Origin: Halorussus amylolyticus
Lineage (GTDB): Archaea; Halobacteriota; Halobacteria; Halobacteriales; Haladaptataceae
Direction: 5' to 3'
DNA: 64,000 nt
NCBI RefSeq assembly: GCF_004143485.2
Contig: NZ_ML974133.1
Coordinates: forward strand, 62,001 to 126,000
A model generated the notes under the pieces. That model saw only the letters and a program-made list of their open reading frames with translations, was not told the origin of the DNA and did not search any database. The translations under genes and the position numbers were made by a program. Below are positions 25,424 to 36,575 of this stretch, piece after piece; within the stretch, counting starts at the first letter, position 1; the number at the start of each line of letters is the position of its first letter.

Positions 25424-26778
25424 CAGAAACAACCCTTTACGACCGGTTCGAGCGCGTCATCGACACCGACCCGAAGCTCGTGGTCGCCGTACTCGCGGTC
25501 ATCTACCTGGCGTACATCGCGTCGGGAGTCGCGTTCGGGTACAGCCTCCGGGGACAGCTCAATTCGCTCGCGAACCTCACCTTCTACATCGGGGTGTTCG
25601 GCATGCTCGCGCTCGCGTTGAACCTCCACTGGGGGTACACCGGGCTGTTCAACATCGGCATCGTCGGCTTCATGGGTATCGGCGTCTACGTGACCGCGAT
25701 ACTCGCGAAACCCCCGGTCGCACAGGGCGGTGCCGCGCAGGTCGGCGGCTTCGGCCTGCCGCTGGGAATCGCGGTCATCGGCGGCGTCTTTATGGCGGCG
25801 TTCTTCGGCCTGCTGGTGGGGCTTCCCGCGCTCCGCCTGCGCGCGGACTACCTCGCAATCGTCACGATTGCGTTCTCGGAAATCGTCCGGTTCACGATGA
25901 TGTCCCGGACGTTCCAGGAGTTCACCGTCCCCGACACCGTCCTCGGCTACGACCTCGCGGCCGACACGGTCGGACTCGGCGGCGGCGGCGGTCTCATCCT
26001 CAACTACGCCTCACCGCTCGAAGCGCTGTTACACGCGCTGTATCTCTGGGAGCCGTACCTCGGCTTCGTGAGCTTCGTGCAGGCGAACCTCATCGCCAAC
26101 AACCCCCGGCCGGTGGTGGACGGCGTCGTGTACGGTCTCCTGCTCCTCGCCGTCTGTGGCCTCTACTACTGGCTGCTGACCTGGACCGGCGAATCGCCGT
26201 TCGGCCGGGTTCTCAAAGCGATTCGCGAGGACGAGGACGTGGCGAACGCGCTCGGGAAGGACACGAACCGCTTCAAGCTCAAGTCGTTCGTCCTCGGGTG
26301 TGCGCTGATGGGCTTCGGCGGCATCCTCTGGTACGCTGGTCGGGGGAGCATCACGCCGCCGTCGTTCCGACCCAACATCACGTTCTTCGTCTGGATTGCG
26401 CTGATAATCGGCGGGGCCGGCTCCAACACCGGGAGCTTCCTCGGCGGCGCGGTGTTCGCGGCGCTCCTGTACGAGGGGCCGCGCTACATCAAGAACCTCA
26501 TCGAAGTCGCGTTCAACCTCGGCGACGGTCCCGGAAACTTCGGACAGGCGATGGCCGCGCTCGGGTCGCTCGACCCGGTGCCCTTCGTCCTGTACACGCT
26601 CAACAGTATCAGCGAACTCCGACTCGTCATCATGGGCGTCGTGCTGATTTGGCTGATGCACAACCGTCCCGAGGGGATGCTCGGCCACCGGAAGGAGACC
26701 GCGGCGAGCATCGACCTCTCGCGGCCGGGCGGAGCCAAGTCCGACGCCGCGGCGGCTGACGGAGGTGACCAGCAATGA
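25420..26778 (+). CDS. livM: Branched-chain amino-acid-type ABC permease LivM
   Basis: This is a 452-residue membrane subunit. LALNLHWGYTGLFNIGIVGF and LRLRADYLAIVTIAFSEIVR are LivM signatures. GRVLKAIREDEDVANALGKD is the EAA-like coupling loop. A large extracytoplasmic or inserted segment near residues 185-225 and a polar C-terminal tail add length over bacterial LivM. It overlaps livH and livG by 4 nt on each side. Confidence 0.92.
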   Translation: MTETTLYDRFERVIDTDPKLVVAVLAVIYLAYIASGVAFGYSLRGQLNSLANLTFYIGVFGMLALALNLHWGYTGLFNIGIVGFMGIGVYVTAILAKPPVAQGGAAQVGGFGLPLGIAVIGGVFMAAFFGLLVGLPALRLRADYLAIVTIAFSEIVRFTMMSRTFQEFTVPDTVLGYDLAADTVGLGGGGGLILNYASPLEALLHALYLWEPYLGFVSFVQANLIANNPRPVVDGVVYGLLLLAVCGLYYWLLTWTGESPFGRVLKAIREDEDVANALGKDTNRFKLKSFVLGCALMGFGGILWYAGRGSITPPSFRPNITFFVWIALIIGGAGSNTGSFLGGAVFAALLYEGPRYIKNLIEVAFNLGDGPGNFGQAMAALGSLDPVPFVLYTLNSISELRLVIMGVVLIWLMHNRPEGMLGHRKETAASIDLSRPGGAKSDAAAADGGDQQ

Positions 26779-27608
26779 GCGAAGCCGACGAGTCGGCCGG
26801 GGAACCGTCCATCCCCATCGAGGACACCGACGAGATGAGCACCGTCCCGCTCGAAGTCGAGAATCTGCGGAAGACGTTCGGCGGCATCACCGCGGTGGAC
26901 GACGTGAGCTTCGAGGTCGAGAAGGGGTCGCTCACCGGTCTCATCGGTCCGAACGGGGCCGGGAAGTCTACGACGTTCAATCTCATCACCGGGATGCACG
27001 ACCCCGATTCGGGGACGGTTCGGTTCAACGGCGAGGAGATTACGGGTCTCGCGCCCCACGAAATCGCGAATCGCGGGCTGGCCCGAACGTTCCAAATCGC
27101 GCGCGAACTGGAGGAGATGACGGTGCTGGAGAACATGATGCTCGCGCCGAAGGGCCAAATCGGCGAGACGCTGTGGCGGTCGGTCACGCCGGGCGTCAGA
27201 AGCGACGTACAGCGCCAAGAGACCCAACACTTAGAACGCGTGTGGGAGGTGCTCGATTTCTTCGAAATCGACCACCTCGCCGAGGAGTACGCGGGCAATC
27301 TCTCGGGCGGTCAGCGGAAACTGCTGGAGATGGCGCGCGCGCTCCTGACCGACCCCGACATGCTCCTGCTCGACGAGCCGTTCGCGGGCGTGAATCCGTC
27401 GCTGGAGAAGCGACTGCTCGAACACGTCCACGAACTCCGCGAGCAGGGCTACACGTTCCTCATCGTCGAACACGACATGGACCTCATCATGGAGAACTGC
27501 GAGCGAGTCATCGTCATGCATCAGGGACGCGTGCTGAAGGACGGCACGCCGGCCGAAGTCAAACAGAGCGAGGAAGTCATCGAGGCCTACCTCGGAGGTG
27601 AAGTATGA
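26775..27608 (+). CDS. livG: Branched-chain amino-acid-type ABC ATPase LivG
   Basis: This is a 277-residue ATP-binding subunit. Walker A is GPNGAGKST, the ABC signature is LSGGQRKLLEMARAL, Walker B is MLLLDEPFAGV, and the switch histidine is in IVEHDMDL. An acidic N-terminal extension of about 20 residues precedes VPLEVENLRKTFGGI. A strong Shine-Dalgarno GGAGGTGA (26761-26768) precedes the ATGA overlap with livM. It ends in a GGAGGTGAAGTATGA context that also starts the 31-codon ORF described next. Confidence 0.93.
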   Translation: MSEADESAGEPSIPIEDTDEMSTVPLEVENLRKTFGGITAVDDVSFEVEKGSLTGLIGPNGAGKSTTFNLITGMHDPDSGTVRFNGEEITGLAPHEIANRGLARTFQIARELEEMTVLENMMLAPKGQIGETLWRSVTPGVRSDVQRQETQHLERVWEVLDFFEIDHLAEEYAGNLSGGQRKLLEMARALLTDPDMLLLDEPFAGVNPSLEKRLLEHVHELREQGYTFLIVEHDMDLIMENCERVIVMHQGRVLKDGTPAEVKQSEEVIEAYLGGEV

Positions 27609-27700
27609 GTTCGTCGAGACGTTCCTGCTCGCGCCTCGGGCGCTGTGCGGGCCGCGACTCGCCACCTCACACTCACGCACGCCGGAGGTGGTTCGCGTGA
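27605..27700 (+). CDS. 31-codon ORF bridging livG and livF
   Basis: ATG 27605 lies in the livG stop (ATGA), preceded by GGAGGTGA at 27594-27601. The frame stays open for 31 codons and its TGA (27698-27700) overlaps the GTG start of livF (GTGA). The encoded peptide is strikingly basic and Cys/Arg/His-rich (MSSSRRSCSRLGRCAGRDSP then PHTHARRRWFA), unlike normal haloarchaeal proteins. It is best explained as a coupling ORF that carries ribosomes from livG to livF; a functional peptide is possible but unproven. Confidence 0.4.
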   Translation: MSSSRRSCSRLGRCAGRDSPPHTHARRRWFA

Positions 27701-28401
27701 GCTTACTCGAAGTCCGCGACCTCGACGCCGGGTACGGCGAACTGCAAATTCTGACCGACGTGGACCTCGACGTGGCCGACGAGGAGTACGTCACCATCGT
27801 CGGCCCGAACGGGGCCGGGAAGTCCACCGTGATGAAGTCGGTGTTCGGCCTGACCACCCACATGGGCGGGACGGTGACGTTCGCCGACGAGGACATCACC
27901 GCCACCAAGCCCGAGGACGTCATCCACAAGGGACTCGGCTACGTCCCGCAGAACGACAACGTGTTCGCCGAGCTGAACGTCGAGGAGAACCTCGAAATGG
28001 GCGCGTACATCCTCGACGAAGTGCCTCAAGACGCGCTTCGGATGGTGTACGACCGCTTCCCGATTCTCGAAGAGCGCAAGGACCAGAAGGCCGGGACGAT
28101 GTCGGGCGGCCAACAGCAGATGCTCGCGATGGGGCGCGCGCTGATGCTCGACCCCGACCTGCTCCTGCTCGACGAGCCTTCTGCTGGCCTCGCGCCCGAC
28201 CTCGTGGACGAGATGTTCGACAAAATCGACGAAATCAACGAGGCGGGCACCGCGGTCCTGATGGTCGAGCAGAACGCCAAGGAGGCTCTTCGGCGGTGCG
28301 ACCGGGGCTACGTCCTCGTGAACGGCCAGAACAGATACGTGGACGAGGGGGACAAACTGCTGAACGACGAGGACGTCCGGCAGGACTTCCTCGGCGGGTA
28401 G
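27697..28401 (+). CDS. livF: Branched-chain amino-acid-type ABC ATPase LivF
   Basis: This 234-residue ATPase is close to bacterial LivF in length. Walker A is GPNGAGKST, the signature is MSGGQQQMLAMGRALM, and Walker B is LLLLDEPSAGL. GTG 27697 is chosen because it follows GGAGGTG (27684-27690) and gives the family N-terminus SLLEVRDLDAGYGELQ. The longer GTG 27598 start would add 33 non-homologous residues that read through the coupling ORF region. It is the last gene of the transporter operon, followed by a hairpin terminator. Confidence 0.92.
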   Translation: MSLLEVRDLDAGYGELQILTDVDLDVADEEYVTIVGPNGAGKSTVMKSVFGLTTHMGGTVTFADEDITATKPEDVIHKGLGYVPQNDNVFAELNVEENLEMGAYILDEVPQDALRMVYDRFPILEERKDQKAGTMSGGQQQMLAMGRALMLDPDLLLLDEPSAGLAPDLVDEMFDKIDEINEAGTAVLMVEQNAKEALRRCDRGYVLVNGQNRYVDEGDKLLNDEDVRQDFLGG

Positions 28402-28421
28402 TCGAAGTCTCGGCGGCGACT

Positions 28422-28451
28422 CGAAGCGTCGGCGGAACCGCCGACGCTTCG
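28422..28451 (+). terminator. Hairpin after livF
   Basis: CGAAGCGTCGGCGG (28422-28435) is followed by its exact complement at 28438-28451, with a two-base loop. A GGCTTTTGG T-run comes 14-20 nt later. Position and form fit the end of the liv operon. Confidence 0.55.
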
Positions 28452-28521
28452 GTCCGCACCTCGGCTTTTGGAAGAGTTCCGACACGCGAACGCTTTTTGC
28501 CGCGCTCTCGGTGATACGAGT

Positions 28522-29367
28522 ATGCGAGTCTTCATTTCGGCCGACATGGAGGGCGTCTCGGGCATCGCGGGCGCACCCGACGTGGTCCGGGGCGAACCCG
28601 AATACGAACGCGGCACGGAACTGCTCCACGGCGACGTGAACGCCGCAATCGAGGGCGCGTGCGCTGGCGGCGCGGCCGAAGTGCTAGTCAACGATTCTCA
28701 TTCGAGCATGCGGAATCTCGACCGCACCGATTTGGACGACCGCGCGACCCTGATTCGGGGCGGCACCAAGCCGCGGTCGATGATGCAGGGCCTCGATTCC
28801 GACCACGACGTGGCCTTCTTCGTCGGCTATCACGCGATGGCGGGCACTGCGGGCGCGGTCCTCAATCACACCTTCTTCGGGTCGAAGCTCCTCCGTCTCC
28901 GAGTCAACGGCGCGGAGGCGGGCGAACTCGGGTGGAACGCCCGGCTCGCCGCCGCGGAGGGCGTTCCGGTCGGTCTCGTGACCGGCGACGACTACACCGC
29001 CGCGGAGGCCCGCGACGAACTCGGAGAGACGCCCGAGACGGTCGCCGTGAAGACGGGTATCGACCGCTTCACGGCCGAGTGTCCGCCGCCTACCGAGTCG
29101 CAAGCCGCGATTCGCGACGGAGCCGAGCGCGCAGTCGAGCGCGCCGCGGCGGGCGACCTCGAATCGCCCCCGGTCGAGACGCCGACCCGAATCGCGGCCG
29201 ACTGGGCGACGACGAATCTCGCGGCGCGCGCCGCGTGCGCGCCGGGCGTCGAGCGCGCGGGCGACCGCACGAGCGCGGTCGCCGGCGACGACTATCCGGA
29301 GGCGTTCGAAGCGACCGTCGGGATGCTCCGGGCGGGCGGTCCCGGCGAGAACGAGTTCTACGGGTGA
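28522..29367 (+). CDS. M55-family D-aminopeptidase-like peptidase (DppA type)
   Basis: This 281-residue protein has the M55 metal-binding pattern: ISADMEGVSG near the N-terminus (D8, E10), VVNDSHSSM-like LVNDSHSSMRN, and VGYHAMAG. Family members are zinc enzymes that release N-terminal D-amino acids or cleave small peptides. ATG 28522 gives the canonical start. It follows the transporter by 120 nt across a terminator, so it may be transcribed separately. Peptide- or amide-related uptake by the transporter is a possible functional link. Confidence 0.85.
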   Translation: MRVFISADMEGVSGIAGAPDVVRGEPEYERGTELLHGDVNAAIEGACAGGAAEVLVNDSHSSMRNLDRTDLDDRATLIRGGTKPRSMMQGLDSDHDVAFFVGYHAMAGTAGAVLNHTFFGSKLLRLRVNGAEAGELGWNARLAAAEGVPVGLVTGDDYTAAEARDELGETPETVAVKTGIDRFTAECPPPTESQAAIRDGAERAVERAAAGDLESPPVETPTRIAADWATTNLAARAACAPGVERAGDRTSAVAGDDYPEAFEATVGMLRAGGPGENEFYG

Positions 29368-29391
29368 GCGCCGGGACTGTCGGCGTACGCC

Positions 29392-30477
29392 TCACTTCTC
29401 GGTCGTATCGACCCGCGACACTCCGTTCACGTCCTCGCGCTCGACGCCGTCGAACGCCAGCACGTAGTCCGGGCCGAACGCCGACCCGGGCGTCTGGAAC
29501 CCCGGCGCAACTTCTCCCGAGAGGACGCGCCGGGCCGACTCGACGGCGGTTCGGGCGGTCAAATCGTACGTCTCGGGCGTCCGGAGACGCGCGACCGCAC
29601 GATTCCCATCGTCGTCCGCGACCTCGCCCCAGATTCGGCTCTCGTTCCGCGCGCGCTCGTCGGCGGTCGGCCCTGAAACCGTCGCGTCGGCGAGTCGCTT
29701 CAGGCCCGTTCGAACCGGTCGCGAACCGAGGAGCGGCGCGAGCGGTCGAGTCGCCCGCATCACCTCAGCGGTGTACTCCGGCACCGCGGCGTACGTCTCG
29801 ACGTTCGGAATCGAGGTGGTGTAGTAGGCCGAGGACACGTCGCCCCACGGAATGGTGATGGTGGGTTTGGCCCCCTGCCCGAAGTCGATGCGCCGGGTCT
29901 TCCACGCCGAGGGAACCGGTCGAATTTCGCCGTGCTCCCGAACCGCACCCGGTCGTCCGAGTCCCTCGATTACCGACTTGGCCGTGCCCGACGAGAGTGT
30001 GCCGGGAGCGTCGATAGCGAGCGCGAGCCGAGTCGCATCGGGGAGTCGGTCGTGGAGGTGCGCCGCGAGGCAGTCGGTCGGCACCACGTCGAACCCGACC
30101 GCCGGGAGCAGAGTCACGTCGGCGTCCTCGGCGTCACGGTCGCGTCGGGCGACGGCTTCGAGCGCGTCGATTTCGCCCGTGATGTCGAGGTAGTCGGTTC
30201 CGGTCTGTAGGCAGGCCGAGACGACCGGTCGCGCGGTCTTCGAGAACGGCCCGGCGCAGTTGAGAACGGTCGAAAACTCCGAGAGTTGTCGCTCGACCAC
30301 TTCGGGGTGTTCGAGGCTAAACACCCGGTGGTCGAGTCCGAGGTCGGTCGCCTGTCGCTCGACTTTCTCGGCGCTTCGCCCGGCGAGGACGGGCGAGAGT
30401 CCGGCTTCAACCGCGCACTCGGCGATTAACGACCCCGTGTAGCCGTACGACCCGTAGAGCAGGAGTTCGTTCTCCAT
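29392..30477 (-). CDS. Saccharopine-dehydrogenase-like NAD(P)-binding protein (trans-acting enoyl reductase family)
   Basis: In this 361-residue protein the N-terminal Rossmann fold opens LLLYGSYGYTGSLIAECAVE. VLNCAGPFSKTARPVVSACL and TDYLDITGEIDALE are diagnostic for the saccharopine dehydrogenase-like/enoyl-reductase group. True saccharopine dehydrogenase activity is unlikely because haloarchaea lack that lysine route; reduction of a lipid or polyprenyl double bond is a better guess. ATG 30477 is preferred over the longer frame to 30504. It diverges from leuS. Confidence 0.82.
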   Translation of the reverse strand: MENELLLYGSYGYTGSLIAECAVEAGLSPVLAGRSAEKVERQATDLGLDHRVFSLEHPEVVERQLSEFSTVLNCAGPFSKTARPVVSACLQTGTDYLDITGEIDALEAVARRDRDAEDADVTLLPAVGFDVVPTDCLAAHLHDRLPDATRLALAIDAPGTLSSGTAKSVIEGLGRPGAVREHGEIRPVPSAWKTRRIDFGQGAKPTITIPWGDVSSAYYTTSIPNVETYAAVPEYTAEVMRATRPLAPLLGSRPVRTGLKRLADATVSGPTADERARNESRIWGEVADDDGNRAVARLRTPETYDLTARTAVESARRVLSGEVAPGFQTPGSAFGPDYVLAFDGVEREDVNGVSRVDTTEK

Positions 30478-30599
30478 GATTCGTACTTGGGTCGTGACGG
30501 GCAAAACTCACGGGGCCACGGCGTACGTCGTTTCAGTCACGCATCCGCGTCTGGCAGAAGGGAAAGGTATAGTATCGTCGTGACCTGACTTTCGATATA

Positions 30600-33308
<2,709 letters not shown>

Positions 33309-33385
33309 TCGGCCGAACCCGTCCGTAGTCGGCCGGACCCGTCCGGGGCGTCCGCTCGCGGGCGCTCGCGGACCGACCGGAGTCG

Positions 33386-33694
33386 CTAATCGAACGTCTC
33401 CTCGCACCGCGAACACGTCACCCGCTTTTTGCCGCTCGGACTCCGCTCGACCGTGAGGCCGCCGCCCGTGTCGCACTCGGGGCAGACGCCGTTGCCCGTT
33501 TCGCGGGCCTGCTGGCGCGCTATCCACGCGAGGTTTCGTTCGAGTTGGGCGACACGGTCGGCGAGCGCGTCGAGCGACGATTCGAGGGCTTCGATTCGGT
33601 CGGCGTCCGAATCGACTCCCGCGTCGGAGTCGCCGCCCGTCGATGGGGTTTGGCGCGTCTCGTCCGTGGGTGAGTCTGTGTTTTCGGCGGTCAT
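33386..33694 (-). CDS. Small coiled-coil zinc-ribbon protein
   Basis: This protein of about 102 residues has a disordered acidic N-terminus, a heptad coiled coil (RIEALESSLDALADRVAQLE) and a C-terminal zinc ribbon (CPECD ... CSRCEETFD). The form is typical of small haloarchaeal DNA- or RNA-associated proteins. ATG 33694 is preferred; ATG 33739 would add 15 residues that run through a near-perfect palindrome more likely to be regulatory. It converges on leuS. Confidence 0.7.
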   Translation of the reverse strand: MTAENTDSPTDETRQTPSTGGDSDAGVDSDADRIEALESSLDALADRVAQLERNLAWIARQQARETGNGVCPECDTGGGLTVERSPSGKKRVTCSRCEETFD

Positions 33695-33707
33695 GTCTGA
33701 GTACCGG

Positions 33708-33727
33708 AACTCGCACTCGTGCGAGTT
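33708..33727. promoter_or_regulatory. 9-bp inverted repeat just upstream of the zinc-ribbon gene
   Basis: AACTCGCAC, TC, GTGCGAGTT forms a perfect 9+2+9 palindrome 14-33 bp upstream of ATG 33694, where a promoter-proximal operator or 5'-leader hairpin would lie. Confidence 0.4.
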
Positions 33728-33942
33728 GTTCGGTACCATATGTCACTCTCCTCCCTCAAAAGTCTGTCCGACGGGCGGGTACGGTGCTGGTCATCCGAGC
33801 GGGCTTTCGTCGAGTCCAGCCGTCGCACTCAAATCAAAACAGTGATGCGTTCGCCGACGCCAACAATTAACTCCCACGCGGCCGTACTGCAGGTACCGCG
33901 GCACCGCTGCACGGCCGGACTCTCGAACACAGGAGATATCGA

Positions 33943-34899
33943 ATGGTCACTGACCGACAACTCCGACGGAGTAAGACGATACAGCAGCGGACTGGCAGAA
34001 CCTTCTACTTCGCGACGCGACTGCTCCCCGAGCGGGTGCGCCACCCGACCTACGTCCTCTACGCGTTCTTCCGCGTGGCCGACGAAGTCGTAGACGGCGC
34101 GACCGACCTCCCGCCCGAGGAACAGCGCGAGCGACTGGAGCAACTGCGCGCCGAGGCGCTGGGTCGCCGGGAGACCGACGACCCCGTCCTCGCCGCCTTT
34201 CAGGAGGTGCGCGAGGAGTACGCCATCCCGGACGACGAAATCGTGGAGTTCATCGACGCGATGCTGACCGACATCGAGAAGAGTCGGTACGAGACGTACG
34301 ACGAAGTCGAGTCGTACGTCCGTGGCTCCGCGGCCGCCGTCGGGGTGATGATGCAGTCGATTATGGGTATCGAGGACCCCGACCGGGCGCAACCCCACGC
34401 GGTCGCGCTCGGCGAAGCGTTCCAGTTGACGAACTTCCTGCGCGACGTGCGCGAGGACATCGAAGACCACGACCGCATCTACCTGCCGGGCACGACCCGG
34501 GAGCGTCACGGCGTGACGGAGGCCCAAATTCGGCGTTGCGACCCGACCGAGGGCTTCCGCGCCGCGATGGCCGAGGAGGTCCGGCGCGCCGAGCGCCGGT
34601 ACCGAACGGGCGTCGCGGGAATCGAGTTTCTCCCCGAGGACTGTCAGTTCGCGGTGCTGTACGCCGCGGTACTGTACGCAGAATACCACCGACTCATCAG
34701 GGCGCGAGACTACGACGTGCTCACCTCGCCGCCCGAACTCAGCACGCCGCGAGCGACGTGGCTCTGGGCGAAGACCCGGTGGCACTGGCAGTGGTCGGGC
34801 GACCCCGAGACGGTGTTCCGGAAGGTCAGCGCCGTGCCGGACGGCGACGACGCTTCGGGGAGCGCGGAGTTCCCCGGCGGAACCCCGCACGTCGATTAG
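33943..34899 (+). CDS. crtB: Phytoene synthase
   Basis: This 318-residue enzyme condenses two geranylgeranyl diphosphates to phytoene, the committed step to bacterioruberin. Both aspartate-rich motifs are intact: D47-EVV-D51 and D168-VRE-D172. QLTNFLRDVREDIEDHDRIY is the second squalene/phytoene synthase signature. The length is normal. It converges with the crtD-lyeJ-cruF operon and its stop overlaps the cruF stop by 4 nt, so antisense effects between the two are possible. Confidence 0.95.
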   Translation: MVTDRQLRRSKTIQQRTGRTFYFATRLLPERVRHPTYVLYAFFRVADEVVDGATDLPPEEQRERLEQLRAEALGRRETDDPVLAAFQEVREEYAIPDDEIVEFIDAMLTDIEKSRYETYDEVESYVRGSAAAVGVMMQSIMGIEDPDRAQPHAVALGEAFQLTNFLRDVREDIEDHDRIYLPGTTRERHGVTEAQIRRCDPTEGFRAAMAEEVRRAERRYRTGVAGIEFLPEDCQFAVLYAAVLYAEYHRLIRARDYDVLTSPPELSTPRATWLWAKTRWHWQWSGDPETVFRKVSAVPDGDDASGSAEFPGGTPHVD

Positions 34900-35753
34900 C
34901 TCGACTCGGGGCGCTTTCGACCCACTACGTCGAAGTCGAATCTATCTGTTTTGAGGAGTCCCGCGAACAGCGCGCCAGCCAGCGCCACGGCGACCCAGTT
35001 GCCGAAGTAGGCGTTGGTCGCGCCCCAGAGCAGGACGAAGCTCACGAAGTCGTCGAGCATGAACTCACAGTCGTCGAGTCGCGCCGCCAGCGCGTCCGTA
35101 TCGAAGGCGTACTCGACGGCCGACACCGCCACGAGGCCGCTCAAGACCCACCCGGCGTAGTTCGACAGCGGGACGCCGTAGTAGAGACCGCCGCCGTCGT
35201 ACGCCCAGAAGCCGATTGCCACCGCCGCCGGGTCCAAGACGAGGTCCACCACGAGCACGAGTCCGAGCGCCGTGACCACCCGCGTCCGGGGGGTGAGTCG
35301 CGGAAACAGCAGGAGCGCGAGCAGGTAACTGTTGACCACGAGCGGGAGGAAGAAGACCGGCAGGCCGACCGGCACGCCAGCCACCATCGGTCCCAGTTCG
35401 GTCTGGTAGTGGAACTCGCCGTAGGGAAGCCCGGTCGTGATGCCGATAAATTCGATGAGATAGCTGTACGCCGTCACGGCCAGCAGGCCCGCGACGGCCT
35501 TCCGGTCCACGAGTGGCGCGAGACCCGCGACGAGGGGCGTCCGCATCACGAGCGTTCCGAACAGCACGAGCGCGGGGTTCATCGCGAGCCACGGCGGGAG
35601 CAGTTCCTCGTGGCTCGCCACGAACAGCACCGCGCCTACTATCGGGAAGACGACCGCGATGGTGAACCGATTCTGGTGAACGAGGTCCGAGAGCGCGGTC
35701 TCGACCGCATCGCGGTCGAGACCGCCAGCGAGCGACGGGACGGCGCTACCCAC
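34896..35753 (-). CDS. cruF: Bisanhydrobacterioruberin hydratase
   Basis: This is a 285-residue membrane protein with about seven helices. By family and context it hydrates the C50 carotenoid bisanhydrobacterioruberin to bacterioruberin. The conserved segments EFIGITTGLPYGEFHYQTEL and DLVLDPAAVAIGFWAY mark the CruF/DUF422 family. It overlaps the end of lyeJ by 8 nt. The gene order crtD-lyeJ-cruF is the known haloarchaeal bacterioruberin cluster. Confidence 0.92.
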   Translation of the reverse strand: MGSAVPSLAGGLDRDAVETALSDLVHQNRFTIAVVFPIVGAVLFVASHEELLPPWLAMNPALVLFGTLVMRTPLVAGLAPLVDRKAVAGLLAVTAYSYLIEFIGITTGLPYGEFHYQTELGPMVAGVPVGLPVFFLPLVVNSYLLALLLFPRLTPRTRVVTALGLVLVVDLVLDPAAVAIGFWAYDGGGLYYGVPLSNYAGWVLSGLVAVSAVEYAFDTDALAARLDDCEFMLDDFVSFVLLWGATNAYFGNWVAVALAGALFAGLLKTDRFDFDVVGRKRPESS

Positions 35754-36573
35754 GGACGACCCTCCAGAGACCGCCGAGAGTCAGCACCATCCCGACGAAC
35801 GCGTTTATCGCGGGGAACCACCAGTAGGCCCGCGACACCGACACGTCGGTTTCGGACACCCAAATCGCGAGCAGGGGGTAGAGCGCGAGAAGCGCCCCGG
35901 CCCGCCAGTCGAGCAGGCCGAAGGCTCCGGCCGCGAGGAGCCAGCAGACCGCGCAGTACGCCAGCGTCTTGCGCTCGCCCAACACGGTCGCAGTGGTCCG
36001 AATCCCGGCCCGGCGGTCGGGGTCGATGTCCGGAACCGCCGAGAAGGTGTGCATCGCCATCGCCCAGAGCCACCCGCCCGCCAGCGCGAGCGCGGGCGGG
36101 TGGCGGCCCGCGAGCGCGGCGTACGCGGCCGCGCCCGGCAGAACGTACAGGCCGTTCGAAATCGAGTCGAGCGGCGGCTTGGTCTTAAGCCTGAACGGCG
36201 GCGCGCTGTAGGCATAGCCGAGGACGAGGAAGCCCGCGACCCAAATCGCCGCCCGAAACGGGACGACGGCGGCGAGCGCGACTCCCGTGAGGCCGCAGAC
36301 CGCGACTATCGCGACGACCGTCTTCCCGCCGCGATACCGCGCTTCTCTGTCCTCCTTTTTCGGATTCTCGGCGTCGATATCCGCGTCGAACACGTCGTTG
36401 ACGCCGTAGAGGTAGACGTTCGCTGGCACGAGGAAGTACGCGAACAGCGCGACTGCGACGGGGTCGAACAGGTCAGGAACCGCCGACGCGCCGTAGGCGA
36501 CCCCGACGAGGACCGGCCCCGCGAGGTAGAGCCAGAACCGAGGCCGCGAGAGGACGAGGAGGTAGCGGAGCAT
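35746..36573 (-). CDS. lyeJ: Lycopene elongase/hydratase (UbiA-family prenyltransferase)
   Basis: This is a 275-residue UbiA-fold membrane prenyltransferase. GVNDVFDADIDAENPKKED is the first aspartate-rich motif (N-D-x-x-D-x-x-x-D) and VPDIDPDRRAGIRTTATVLG the second. It adds C5 units from dimethylallyl diphosphate to lycopene ends and hydrates them. ATG 36573 begins right after the crtD stop. The longer frame to 37020 is the crtD shadow. Confidence 0.93.
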   Translation of the reverse strand: MLRYLLVLSRPRFWLYLAGPVLVGVAYGASAVPDLFDPVAVALFAYFLVPANVYLYGVNDVFDADIDAENPKKEDREARYRGGKTVVAIVAVCGLTGVALAAVVPFRAAIWVAGFLVLGYAYSAPPFRLKTKPPLDSISNGLYVLPGAAAYAALAGRHPPALALAGGWLWAMAMHTFSAVPDIDPDRRAGIRTTATVLGERKTLAYCAVCWLLAAGAFGLLDWRAGALLALYPLLAIWVSETDVSVSRAYWWFPAINAFVGMVLTLGGLWRVVRG

Positions 36574-36575
36574 GG

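Noticed and set aside
27598-27696. Upstream GTG start giving a longer LivF
   Set aside because: GTG 27598 lies inside the Shine-Dalgarno sequence of the next ORF and would add 33 residues without counterpart in LivF; GTG 27697 has its own ribosome site.
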